In this document: one piece after another, positions 37,136-47,300 of the stretch
Numbering within the stretch: the first letter of the stretch is position 1
Layout of the letters: each line of letters begins with the position of its first letter
From: Halichondria panicea
Taxonomy: Eukaryota; Porifera; Demospongiae; Suberitida; Halichondriidae
Reading direction: 5' to 3'
NCBI RefSeq assembly: GCF_963675165.1
Contig: NC_087378.1
Coordinates: 6,133,205 to 6,197,204 of the forward strand
Length of the DNA stretch: 64,000 nucleotides
The notes under the pieces: model-generated
Seen by the model: the letters and a program-made list of their open reading frames with translations, nothing else
Database searches by the model: none
Told to the model about the DNA's origin: nothing
Translations under genes and position numbers: made by a program

Positions 37136-37494
37136 CAGCCTATCTATCTGTTCTTCACTGTCACAAGCACTGCTCCTATGAGTCAGATTCCAGGTGAGAG
37201 TTCACTGTTACTTTATAAAGTAGCTCATGTTTTGTTGGTTTGCCCATCCCTAGCGGTCTGTAAAACAGTTTTTGTCGGGTTATTAACATTATTAGGTCAG
37301 CCTGTAGTTCCAATAAGCTTTCTTGAAGAAACTAGAGCTTGAACTGCTAGAGTTAGAGGTTTTATAAACTATAAAGAGGCTAATGTTCTTGCAGTGCAGG
37401 CTGGGCTTTGGGTGTTCATGCTTTCAAGATTCTCTGTACCTGTGCTTGACTTTGGCTCTTATTTCTATTCACAGATGAGAACTTGGATGCATGA
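26069..37494 (+). CDS. INPP5A: Type I inositol-1,4,5-trisphosphate 5-phosphatase (INPP5A)
   Basis: Removes the 5-phosphate of inositol 1,4,5-trisphosphate and 1,3,4,5-tetrakisphosphate, ending IP3/calcium signals. Eighteen exons join in frame: 26069-26146, 26902-26940, 27102-27202, 28151-28238, 28540-28603, 29621-29652, 29718-29789, 29912-29964, 30127-30193, 30285-30428, 31498-31587, 31714-31785, 31888-31958, 33098-33148, 36116-36176, 36350-36409, 37139-37193 and 37475-37494. The product is 405 residues, close to the human 412. Family motifs in order: VALHCQEIGGK, KWSRKGFLHTRW, NIHLFHDDDNL, GDFNFRLD, CPAWCDRIL and VCVGDHKPIY. The catalytic GDFNFR and PAWCDR blocks are intact. The tail ends GDENLDA rather than a CaaX box, so the membrane-anchoring prenyl site of the vertebrate enzyme is missing in this model. 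A second Met lies three codons after the first. Confidence 0.95.
28748..29148. repeat. 21-bp minisatellite in INPP5A intron 5
   Basis: About 19 units of GGTTGGGTTACAATCAGAGG plus one base follow each other with little decay. Two variants occur (ACAATC or ACAGTC), plus a few units with GAGAGTGGG in place of GAGGTTGGG. The unit length is a multiple of three, so several frames stay open on both strands. These long frames (heptads such as VGLQSEE) are by-products, not genes. The array lies between exons 5 and 6. Confidence 0.95.
30641..31206. mobile_element. TIR element with TTAA ends in INPP5A intron 10
   Basis: TTAAGGTTACGATGCAGTGT at 30641 is matched by its inverse ending at 31206 (ACACTGCATCGTAACCTTAA). 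The two outer TTAA could be a target duplication of the piggyBac type. No transposase is recognisable inside. It interrupts the neighbouring GGCATTGGGCGTGAGGTGAT repeat, a piece of which lies on each side. Confidence 0.7.
31207..31460. repeat. Tandem repeat of about 50 bp in INPP5A intron 10
   Basis: About five imperfect units contain GGCATTGGGCGTGAGGTGAT, then CTTTACCTAT and ATTTGAAGGAGC. A single unit at about 30585-30640 lies on the other side of the TIR element. Confidence 0.8.
33149..36115. other. Longest INPP5A intron, nothing recognisable
   Basis: This 2.97 kb intron between exons 14 and 15 has no exon-like block, transposon ends or obvious repeat that I could support. Compared with the other introns of the gene it is strikingly long. 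Confidence 0.5.
36249..36348. repeat. CA dinucleotide repeat at an INPP5A splice acceptor
   Basis: About 48 CA units, with a few CCA interruptions at the left, run directly into the AG acceptor of exon 16 (exon starts 36350). No ordinary polypyrimidine tract separates them. Confidence 0.95.
37063..37134. repeat. CA dinucleotide repeat near the exon 17 acceptor of INPP5A
   Basis: About 30 CA units end four bases before the AG acceptor (exon 17 starts 37139). Confidence 0.95.
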
Positions 37495-38463
37495 AGCCCC
37501 AAAGCCCAGCATAGTGCACCTAGAACGTTTGTTATAAGTATTTAATTTTTATCCCCTTCACTTTTTGGAGATTAAAATATTGTAGTGTTTGCACTGCTGC
37601 TACGTACTTGTATATAGGTTATCTTAGATTTTATTTGTTCTTTTTATGCACTCTCTAAAGCTTTACACTGTTCTACAAGTAGCTATGTTTTAATCCTCAC
37701 TGGATAAAGCTGTATTATTTCATGTAACAACAATCTATCCTGTGCGCACAGTATATTATTGTAGGTATTGTTATTAATTTGATCATTGTGACAATTGCGA
37801 AAAACTACATACCCTAGATAGCTTAATGGAGCTCTAATCGATATCCTAAGTGTTAATTGGTGCTATCAATTCTAATGGCTGGTTGTATACATGCAATAGA
37901 CTTGGATGGTGGTCATGAATTATTCACCTTATTAAATTCATGTTAGCCTGTGGCCACAAAATAAATGATGGTTATAGTATTGATTGGTTGGTAATGGGCC
38001 AATGTAAAGTTATGAATAATACCAAAACAAACTATTAAATGCTGCCGTTCTTCAATATAATTATATTTAAATAGCTAACTGTCATTATTACGGTTTAATT
38101 ATTATTATATGACTGCATGACCTAATAATTTATTATATAGGTTTCCATGCATATCGTGCATGAAGTCAGTCTGCAATCACTCTCTTCTCAATACTACCAG
38201 TATCTCATAAAAGTGATGTTATTAAAGAGACAGCTATGAAAGACAGGTTTTCATTATAATTGTTCAAAAGTGGGTGTGTGTTGAGGGAATATTTGCATAT
38301 TGTGTGGGCGGAGTAGTTTATAGGGGGTGGAACCAACTCGTGGTTCATTTGAAGTGTCTTCTATAGATATATCTGCAACTCTAGCGCTTGTTAGCTCTCT
38401 AGCTATATAGCACTTATCACTAAGCTTTGAAACGCTGCAAGATCTTGCTATCACCTCAAACAG
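37495..38463. other. Intergenic region between INPP5A and the homeobox gene
   Basis: It holds the INPP5A 3' UTR (an ATTAAA near 37572) and the upstream region of the homeobox gene. An AT-rich TATATAG lies about 60 bases before the homeobox ATG and could be a TATA-like element. No further gene was seen. Confidence 0.45.
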
Positions 38464-40472
38464 ATGACAACTGACCGTATGACGATGCAGTACTACGCTC
38501 CTCACACACTACAGAATGCAAGACACCCTGAGTATGCCTACCCTCCTCCACACGTTACTAGTCCTCGTATGCAGTGGCCCGGGCATCCTGGAGTATGGGG
38601 CTATGATTTTGCTGCAGCAGCAGCCTATCAAGGTGGATATCCAGTGAATGTAGATCCCCAAAGAAGCCCTTCTTATCACATTACATCTCCTACAGTGTCC
38701 GAAGCAGCACAAGGAACACCACATAACATTCGTGATATACTTGGCAGTCAACAACAGCAACACACGCAGGGTAGTGAAGGTGCAAAGACTCCGTCAAGCT
38801 ACCAGAAGTCTCCTACAAGTGCAGCAGCTGTTTTCAGTCCTGAGCACATGCGATCTCCCACTACCCCAAATGCTCCTGTACCTCCGATGTCCTATACTGC
38901 AGATCCTCACTCTTTTTACATGCCTGCCATGCCCAGAATGCCAGGTGTGTTGCTTGAAACGATGTGTTGTCTGTTTTTTGCTAGTGAGCTGCATGTATAT
39001 AGGTGAAGTGAAGGTCAAGTGTGTAATTTATCCAGCAGTTATTCCCTAGGAATGTACCATGTTAGGTAGTTTGTACTGGTTGGTATATATGTTGCCTAGG
39101 CGCTAGGCAGTAAGGAAACTTAGCTGGGTGTAACGATATTCACTGCTGATGTGAATATGCTTATCTCAAGTGGAAACATGCCCCCAATTGCCTCTAACCA
39201 ACCAGTGGATTTACACACCCCCTTTTTTCTGCAAGTACACGTTTTAAGGAGGAAGTCTGTGTGAATTAAACCTACGTTTGTACTCCATATACATTTTCAG
39301 TCCTGTTTTTTAAGTTATCTCCTATTCGCACCAATTTGCGCTGTATTATAGCCTACTGTGATCAAAGCTTTCTTGCTCTAAAACTTTGGTCTTACCGTTT
39401 TGCATTGTCACAGAGGATCTTGTCGGTATACTGCGCATATAATGTGGGTTTGTATGTGGTTGTGCTTTGCTATAATACTATATCTCTTACCAACTTGGGC
39501 CAAAATACTACTCTTTCTGAGTAATCACTATTCACCAAAGTTTGTAGTTGTTGGGAACACTTGAGATTAGCTATTGTTTTGTGCAAGTGCAACCACTTAA
39601 AATTCATGAATATCTTAACTTAATTGTCATTTAGTGTACATGTATCTCTTTAGCTCTCATTAAAATTTATGAATGTCTACAGTAGTGTACCAAATTTATA
39701 CTACAATAATTATTGCAATAAATCTGATAATTGACCATTGTCTAATTATCAAGTTTTAGGCTTTACCACATAACATAATTCCCCTCTAACCATACTCCCT
39801 CTGTGTGCAACCCCTGAGGGCCTTCTAGAGTGCTGATAATCATTGCCTGCTTGTGTACAGCTAGCATATGGTGCAGGTGTGGGTGTCCAGTTACAGCCCC
39901 TCCTGCTGGAACCTGGGAACCTCCCACACACAGTCCAGACCAAGAATGTTGTCTGCGTTTCTCATTATAGCAGACTATAATTATTCATTGTGCCTTTGTC
40001 TATTCAGCATCTGCCCATCGGAATGTCAATAAATATATTTAGCACAAAAAAAACCACCTGTGAATAGCTGGTGTACTGTGGTAATCTGGAATAATCATTA
40101 AAAACCAATGTTTAACCATTTCCTCCTCTTGTCCCCTCTGCAGTTGGCTATGAAGGTGCCCATGGAGAGGGACCTCCCCCCGGTCTCATCTGCATACCCC
40201 CCCACCCACACATCCCCACCTCCCCTCTTACTGGCAAACCAGGGGATGATAAAGGTTCCAAAGATGGAAAGAAAGAAAAGAAAGGCCGAGCAACATTCTC
40301 CGGAATGCAAATTGATGAACTTGAGAAGGCATTTAATGCCACACAGTATTTGACTACAGCAGAAAGAGCTAGGTTGGCTGATAGACTGAGCCTGTCGGAG
40401 AGTCAAGTTAAAATTTGGTTTCAAAACAGAAGAACAAAATGCAGACGGACATCTTGGAAGCAAAAAAACTAA
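38464..40472 (+). CDS. NK6-like homeobox transcription factor
   Basis: Two exons, 38464-38944 and 40144-40472, join in phase 1 to give 269 residues. The N-terminal part is rich in Pro, Tyr, Ser and Gln and contains [10 protein letters not shown], which resembles an eh1/TN repressor motif with His in place of the usual Phe. The homeodomain lies near the C-terminus (about residues 203-262), beginning [17 protein letters not shown] and continuing through [20 protein letters not shown] to [14 protein letters not shown]. The ATFSG and TESQ/SESQ signatures and RTK ending fit the NK6 group best among NK classes. In sponges such genes are usually described as NK5/6/7. Gln50 and Asn51 are present; Cys stands where most homeodomains have Trp56. 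The protein ends 6-8 residues after the homeodomain. The 1.2 kb intron shows nothing recognisable. Confidence 0.93.
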
Positions 40473-40835
40473 ACTCTTTTATACATAGATTGTAATACAC
40501 ACAAAACAAAGGTACACTTAAAACTCGAGCACAAGTATTGCTTATTAATTTTGTCTTTCCAACACCACTGTTTATACTGTTTAGCCTTTTTCTTGCATGT
40601 TTCTGACAATACATGATGTGCACAACTTCTACCAATTTGTCAATACATTCTCTTGTTTGTGGTATAGTAAAGGATTAATTGTCACAAGTATAGATCTACA
40701 TTAGCCCTGAGGGCAACAGCTGCATGTATGCATGTACTGTATAAAATAATATTAATGAACTAGATCTAGCTAGCTAGCCCAGCAGAGCTAAAGGTAATAA
40801 AAGTGTAGGCCTATAGAAGAGCCAAGAGAGTTGGT

Positions 40836-42190
40836 ATGGATGATCATGTGAATTTGGTGAGTACATCTAGTTCATTATGGTCAACAGGCTACAATTTTAG
40901 GGTATCAATTTAGGTGGGAACAGAAGCTGAGCAAGAAAGCATTGCCAGAAGTTTAGAGGTAAGAGTGTTTTGATGAGGACTAAATTTATAACCACTTTGA
41001 TCAGCCTGGAGCTACAGCGGCTACCTCTGGATATGAGCGTTCTGGTCAGACGGAGCACCTTGAAGGTAAGTATATCTGTAATAATTATTCAATATTAAAT
41101 TGTACAAATTTCCATCATCTGGTGTGTGCCTTGGTAGCCTGGCTAAGGTTAGTTAGCAAGGCCCGAGCTCTGTTTTCTAGAAAGAATTGATGTAGATTCT
41201 ACCGTCTTTTTTCTAATTACAGAACCATTCTAATAGAAGAACCAACGCAGTTCTTTTATTTTTTATTCTATTTATGAACCATTTCCATTTCCGATTGTGG
41301 TGCTTAGTTAATTAGTTATATAGCACGACCATAACTAACAACTTTTGGTTATAAAATACAGTTAGCATAGCTTCAAGCACATACTCTGCAAGCCATGCTC
41401 AGTTAAATGCTGCTGTTGATGATACACATTCGATAGAATACTACTTTGAGTGCAGATATAGCTAATTTAAATCACAAACGTTTGAAGTCTTGAACTTTGA
41501 GCGGCTATGTTCGAGGCAATCTGGTGAATATTTTGTTCTTTTGTTAGCTCCACCCTATTCTAAGAACCAATTCTCAATAATAATTCTTTTGTTGTTCCAA
41601 ATGTGGACCATTTTCAGAATCGAATTAATTGTTTTTGTGCTGTAATTAGAACAAAGACGATAGATGTATGTGCTTATCCATATAATTATAATTATCTCAT
41701 TATATAGCCAAACCAGTTAAATTTTTATGCAGGTTATGACCCCTATTCTTTTAGTAAGGAATTGGAAAAGTTGGATGAAATGAGTAAAACCCTCGAGACA
41801 GTAAAGCAAAACTTCAACAAATGTAGCAGTAAGTACTGTTCTTATATGTGGTTTGCATGCTTCTATAACTCTTCCAATTTAGTGGGAAGCTTACTACTGA
41901 ACGCTGATGTTGTGACAATGTTTGATCCTGTTTCAAGTGAGCAGCTCAAGTCGATTGTCATGAGCTGCAACAAATGTGCAGATAAAATCGCTGATATGCA
42001 AACACAATCCATTGACAAGAGCAGTCACAATGAGGACAAGAGCAGTCACGACGAGGGCATGAGCAGTCCCTGTACACTAGCTCAAGATTCAATGGCTACT
42101 AGTGAAACTGAAACAGACACTCAAGAGCCCATGGAACATGATCAAAGTATCAACCCATGTTCCACTGATCAACCACTTCATGAAGATTGA
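40836..42190 (+). CDS. Unrecognised 176-residue protein with acidic Ser/Glu-rich tail
   Basis: Five small exons (40836-40856, 40914-40958, 41005-41065, 41733-41828, 41883-42190) join in frame. All introns have GT/AG ends, one being only 54 bases. The middle segment, from SKELEKLDEMSKTLETVKQ through CNKCADKIADMQTQ, is predicted helical and could form a short coiled coil. The tail has repeated SSHNEDK/SSHDEG and many Ser, Thr, Glu and Gln residues. I do not recognise a family. Consistent phases and a start after a clean 5' leader support it as real. Confidence 0.65.
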
Positions 42191-42675
42191 AAAGCATAAT
42201 TATAGTATAAAGAGAACATGAGTCTATAATTATAATAATAATACTGTTAGATACAAAAGTACATGTGATGTACCGTTAAAATACACTTCATGTAATGTGA
42301 TTGTTCTGTACTAGATGTGCTCTTGTGACCCTATTCCTTGACAAAATCCCTGCAGAAAAAAAAACACGCACCTTAATTATATATTAATGTGTTTCAATAA
42401 TGATTGCACAATCATAGTAACGATAGGGGAGGTCAGGGTACACTTTTCAGTGGGTCGAAACTCAATAATATATACTTAATTAATGCTTGGTTTTCAGTAA
42501 AGGGTTTAAAAAACATACAAGGGGGTGATTTGAACAAACAAAAGCTTAAGTCAAACTCTTACCACTAAACTACTAGAGTCATGTAGGTGGCGAAAACAAA
42601 AAAAAGTTATACAAGATTTGAAGCCAGACTTCAATCTACTCTCATGACTAAGTGTACTCAAAATACAGAGGCTGC

Positions 42676-44135
42676 TCACATGAGACAGAGAGCAGCTTCC
42701 TCGGCGGTGAACTGTGAGCCAGATTCAGTGGGTGGGTCGTACTCATGTAATGCCCTCCTCCACACTCGGATTTGTCCCTGCCATGACCGTGTGCTGCAAG
42801 ACTTGCTCTTATCAGGTGTCCAGGGATTGTCACGAGTACGCTTCCACCTATGTGTTGATAAAACCAATAGATGATCTTATCATATTAAGTGTGTGGGCTT
42901 TACGTAGATACCTTGACTACAGTAGAGTGCTACATTACAATCCGTAGTGGGCACTGCAGGTATACCGTATAACTGGAAAATTTAATGTGTTTCAATTTGG
43001 CGAATTTTACTGAATCAAATTAAGTTTTCCAGTGGATACAACATCATTGCTGTAGTAGCCACGCCTGGGACGCCAATTAAAGTTGGTTCAAATGGCTTAT
43101 TCATTAAATATAATTATTACCCGCCAATTATATATATACACGTACATGCCCAATACCTCAAATATACTTATGACATTTAGTGTATTCAAACGTACTTTGG
43201 GACAGTCTGTATATATCTTTGGTATCCTGTTGTATTCTTTCCATAGTCAATCTGCTTTGTCCTTTGGGTGATTTGATGGCCACTAAGCACCTCTTTTCCA
43301 CTACCACTACTCACTGAAGATGATCGTGGCCTCCTCTCAGAACGTAACCTGTGAGCATTGAAAGATAGTGACACCACGAACACTATTTGAGTGACACTTC
43401 GACTTACACTTCAGTGGGATCCACTTTATCAACTGAAGGTGGGAAGAGGCGACGCTGTGCAGCTGTCGAAGCCTTATTGGGTCGACTGTAAATAATCGTT
43501 GTTATGTGAAATGTTACCTTTACATCATAATCATAAATCATATTCATTACCTGTCACTATCAGGGGTGGCTTCTATTTCCATCATATCCGCTTCAATTTT
43601 TGTGGTGGTAGCTGGTGACAATGATCTACTGGGTCCCACATCGGTAGGTGCTTTAGAGAAGGCACTTCGTTTGGGCAGGTAGTCTATGGGAGAGAGACAA
43701 GTACGATCCTCCATAGTACGTTTTGTGAGTCTGGGTTCGAGGGCCTGTGCATAGGAGAGTGCTTGAAAGGGTGATTCAAGGGAGGGTGTGTCATTCGAAT
43801 GTGAGGGTAGATAGGGATAGTCTTCGTTTAACTCTTTGAATGCGCCTGCGCCTGGGCCAGAGATGGGGGTGGTATGAGAGGCCGTGGGCGTGACAGGACT
43901 ATGGTATCCATCGGGGTATCTGCGTGACTTCCTTATTTCCAGTGATCTATCCCTAAAACAAGCAGAACATAGTTTAATGATAACTTGAGGGAATAGATAT
44001 TTACCTCAAACTGTTCAGTGTTTCCATGTCGCCTTGTTGCTCTGCTTCCACTATATCGCCCCAGGGAATGTGCTCAAACTCTAACTCTGGCTCCCAGATA
44101 GGGGGAGAGTGGGGTCTAGTTGCTGTGGTCATCAT
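42676..44135 (-). CDS. SLBP: Histone stem-loop binding protein (SLBP)
   Basis: Binds the 3' stem-loop of replication-dependent histone mRNAs and supports their processing and translation. Five minus-strand exons (44005-44135, 43551-43952, 43408-43485, 43196-43348, 42676-42847) join in frame to 311 residues. The RNA-binding domain is split over the last two exons: RTKQIDYGKNTTGYQRYIQ, then PWTPDKSKSCSTRSWQGQIR and VWRRALHEYDPP. The TPNK motif of vertebrate SLBP reads TPDK here. The N-terminal half is Ser/Pro-rich with SP and TP sites, as in other SLBPs. It starts 234 bases from, and divergent to, MMS19, so a shared promoter region is likely. Two consecutive Met codons open the frame. Confidence 0.93.
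42963..43036. mobile_element. Short CCGTATAACTGG inverted repeat in an SLBP intron
   Basis: CCGTATAACTGGAAAATTTA faces AATTAAGTTTTCCAGTGGAT across about 35 bases. It looks like a very small MITE sharing the CCGTATA start with other elements in the window. Confidence 0.55.
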
Positions 44136-44369
44136 GTAGTACAGTTTACAGCTTACAAGAAAGTTTCGAAGTCTTCTCAAATCCTCTCACAACAAAAGAA
44201 AAAAAGATTCGCCACTTTACCGCCAAATATTCCCGCTCGCTTTTGACCTTTGGTATCTAAGGTTCCTCAGCTCCATCTTTGTTGCCTTCAAAACCACGTG
44301 GCTTTTATGAGTGGGCGTTCACTACCACACTTTTTTTTACTTGGAGTGCTTTCCAGCTACCTAGACAGA
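44136..44369. promoter_or_regulatory. Shared divergent promoter region of SLBP and MMS19
   Basis: Only 234 bases separate the two opposite start codons, so both 5' UTRs and core promoters must lie here. I see no clear TATA box. An AT-rich core with AAAGAAAAAAAG and a CACGTGG E-box-like site at about 44295-44301 are present. Regulation in common is inferred from the spacing alone. Confidence 0.5.
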
Positions 44370-47300
44370 ATGGATTTGCAAGGTCTCTGTCAGGAGTATG
44401 TTGATGGTCACTCTGCATCAGATGCTCCAAAGACTTTAGCACAGAGTAAGCTCATCTTAATCCTCAGATTCTATATCATGCTCACGTTGTAGGTATACAA
44501 AAGGGGACTACTGATCTCCTAAAGCTGGTAGAGGCACTTGGGTGAGTGTAATACATGTATACAAGCTAGAGAGTTATATTGACAATTTACATGCACTAAC
44601 AGAACCTACCTCACAAGCACTAACGTTGACAATCGGTGCTATGGTACAAAGATGCTGGCAGAAGTTCTAACTCATTTGAACCTCCTCTCACACAAACTGC
44701 CCCTGGAGGATGGTCAGTGGAGTTTCACGTGATATATGTAGTATGTACTGCCAGAGCTACCCCCCTCCCCATGACATACTGTCCCGAGTAATAAAAGCCT
44801 GGGAAGATAGATGCAACACTGGCTACGGACAACACCACCCCTCACACATACCCACAATAATACCATCTATCCTGTTTGCAGTGGAGTACTTGATTGCGTT
44901 TCACTGTGACCGACTCAAGGACAGAGCTATTTTGCTACCACATGTACTGACTGGGATACACGCCATGGTAAATCAGCACCTACCATTGAGAAATAATGAG
45001 GCCACTACTCTGTTATAGGTGTCTCGCTATCAGCTCAGTGATGAAAATGTTGTTCTGGTGTGCAGAACCATCTTCAAGGAAGTACATAATCAGGTACATG
45101 TATATCAGCTAACCTCTTCTGTTTTATACTCGTTTTCAGTCCCTGTCGTATGCGGACCGCTCTCTTCTCTACTCAATTATGGAGCATTTCCTAGTCAATC
45201 ACATCACAGGTACTTAAGTATAGCTATCTTTGGGCATTGTAGCATGTCAAGATATGAGTCATTCAAAATTTAATGTTTGTATGTATAATTTAAAATGTGT
45301 GCCTCAGGCTATAGCAATTAGTATCCTGCTAGTGTTCACAAATCACAACTCGGGAACTATTACTTATATCTATACGCCATAATTACTGTGTATTTTTCCT
45401 GTAGCTGTTCAGGCTATTGGCAGTGAGTTTGTCTTGGGATACATTCAAGCTATAGACGGAGAAAGAGACCCCAGAAACCTGCTAACTGTGTTCACCTCTG
45501 TACCAATCATTGTACAGAAACTTCAATTCGGTAAGAATCGTTTTCACTCTATTTTATATCATTTCTTTCATTCACTTGTAGAGACGTTAGCTGAAGACCT
45601 ATTTGAGGTGACCTCCTGCTACTTTCCCATCGACTTCACCCCTGTAAGCATACCTACAGCTCACTTATGTCCCATGCATGTTTTTACATTGTTGGTTGAG
45701 CATAATGTACGTACGTATAATGGTAGCAGCCAATGAGTAGAATCTGTAGTACGTGCATACGAGAAACGGGCCTGCTGTATCTTTAAATAGTATATATACT
45801 ATTATAATAGTCATGCTCGAATTGTATCAGTTTTTTTCCTCCCTCCCCAGCCTCCAAATGACCCTAATGCAGTGTCAAGAGAGTCTATCATCACTGCCCT
45901 CCGAAAATGTCTCACGGCTACCCCCAAATTTGCAGAGGTGCGTTCAAATACCGACTTAGTCCTTCTGAGTATTGTTATACCGTATAGCGCGAAATTTTCG
46001 AGGCACTTATATTTCGTGGATTGGCCTCTAAAAGCCATTTCGTTGCACAATGTTCGCGGAATGACTGCTTACCGGAAGCCACGCCTTTAGATCTTGCACG
46101 TTATAGCAGGTAAAGAACGATTTTCGTGGACTTAATTTTCGTGTAGGATTGCTAACCCACGAAATCCACGAAAATTAAGCCCCTCGAAAATTTCGCGCTA
46201 TACGGTATATATATAAAGTTTTTGGATGTGTGACCAGTTTATGTACTAAGTTGAGTGAGAACAATGTTTACTATGACATAATATTAATACTACACTTCGT
46301 TTGGACTGGGACATCCACTTCTTTATACACTCTGATATCCTACAATGTTGTGTACCATAACTCTAGAGAAAACTTTGACTGTTTTGTGAGTTAGTATATC
46401 TCTACTAATCCTCTACTTCTCATGTGGACAGTTTTGCATTCCACTTCTCCTTGAGAAGCTCTCCTCTGACATCCTCTCTGCCAAGTTGGACTCTCTCCTC
46501 ACCTTGGAGAGTGGAGCTCCCGTGTTTGGGCCTGCTAATCTGCGGCCATTTCTAGATTCTCTCTGGGCAGCTATCAGGAAAGAAGTGAGTGCCCCCCCCC
46601 CCCCCCCCCCCCTACCAATTCTCCTGATAGTAGGCTTGTGGTCGCATATAAAATGAAGACTCCCTTTAGTTCTGATTTGTATGGCTATTTGTTAATGTAC
46701 AGATAGCCTTGTCCCTACGCCCACTTCCTCGAGCCTGCGTAGGAGGCTAATTACATGTATATAGTACTTGAAGGTGCATGTATGTTTCTCTCTCCCCTCC
46801 CCCCCGCATATACATATCAATAGCTTGTTGGTCTTAGTGTTACTCTGCTAGAGAGATAGCTACTAAGACAGTCCAATCAACAACCTAATGTTATCATCTT
46901 GTCATTTCAGATGTTCATGTCCTCTAGTGCCGAAGTTCAGGTATGTGTACACCTTTATACATATGCCCTTCACTATTCACTGTGATAACCAACCACAGTT
47001 GGTGGCTGCCAAAGCATTATCGTCCTTATCGTCTACTTTCTCCACACCGCCACATGTTAGCGGCCACAGTGAAGACTTACTCAAGTCACTAATCGATCAA
47101 ATCTTGCAAGGCACGTACACTGTACAAATAAATTATAGTGAGCAAAATGTAAAACTAAATCTGTGCCTATAGGTTCACTTTGTCATCTAGTCGGTTGGTA
47201 ACTAAACCATTGTCTAGTTGTTTCTTTTCTCATGGCATTACAATAATCTTGTGATGACTTGTTGGAGTAAAATCTGTTTATGTAACAGTCTCCTTTGCCA

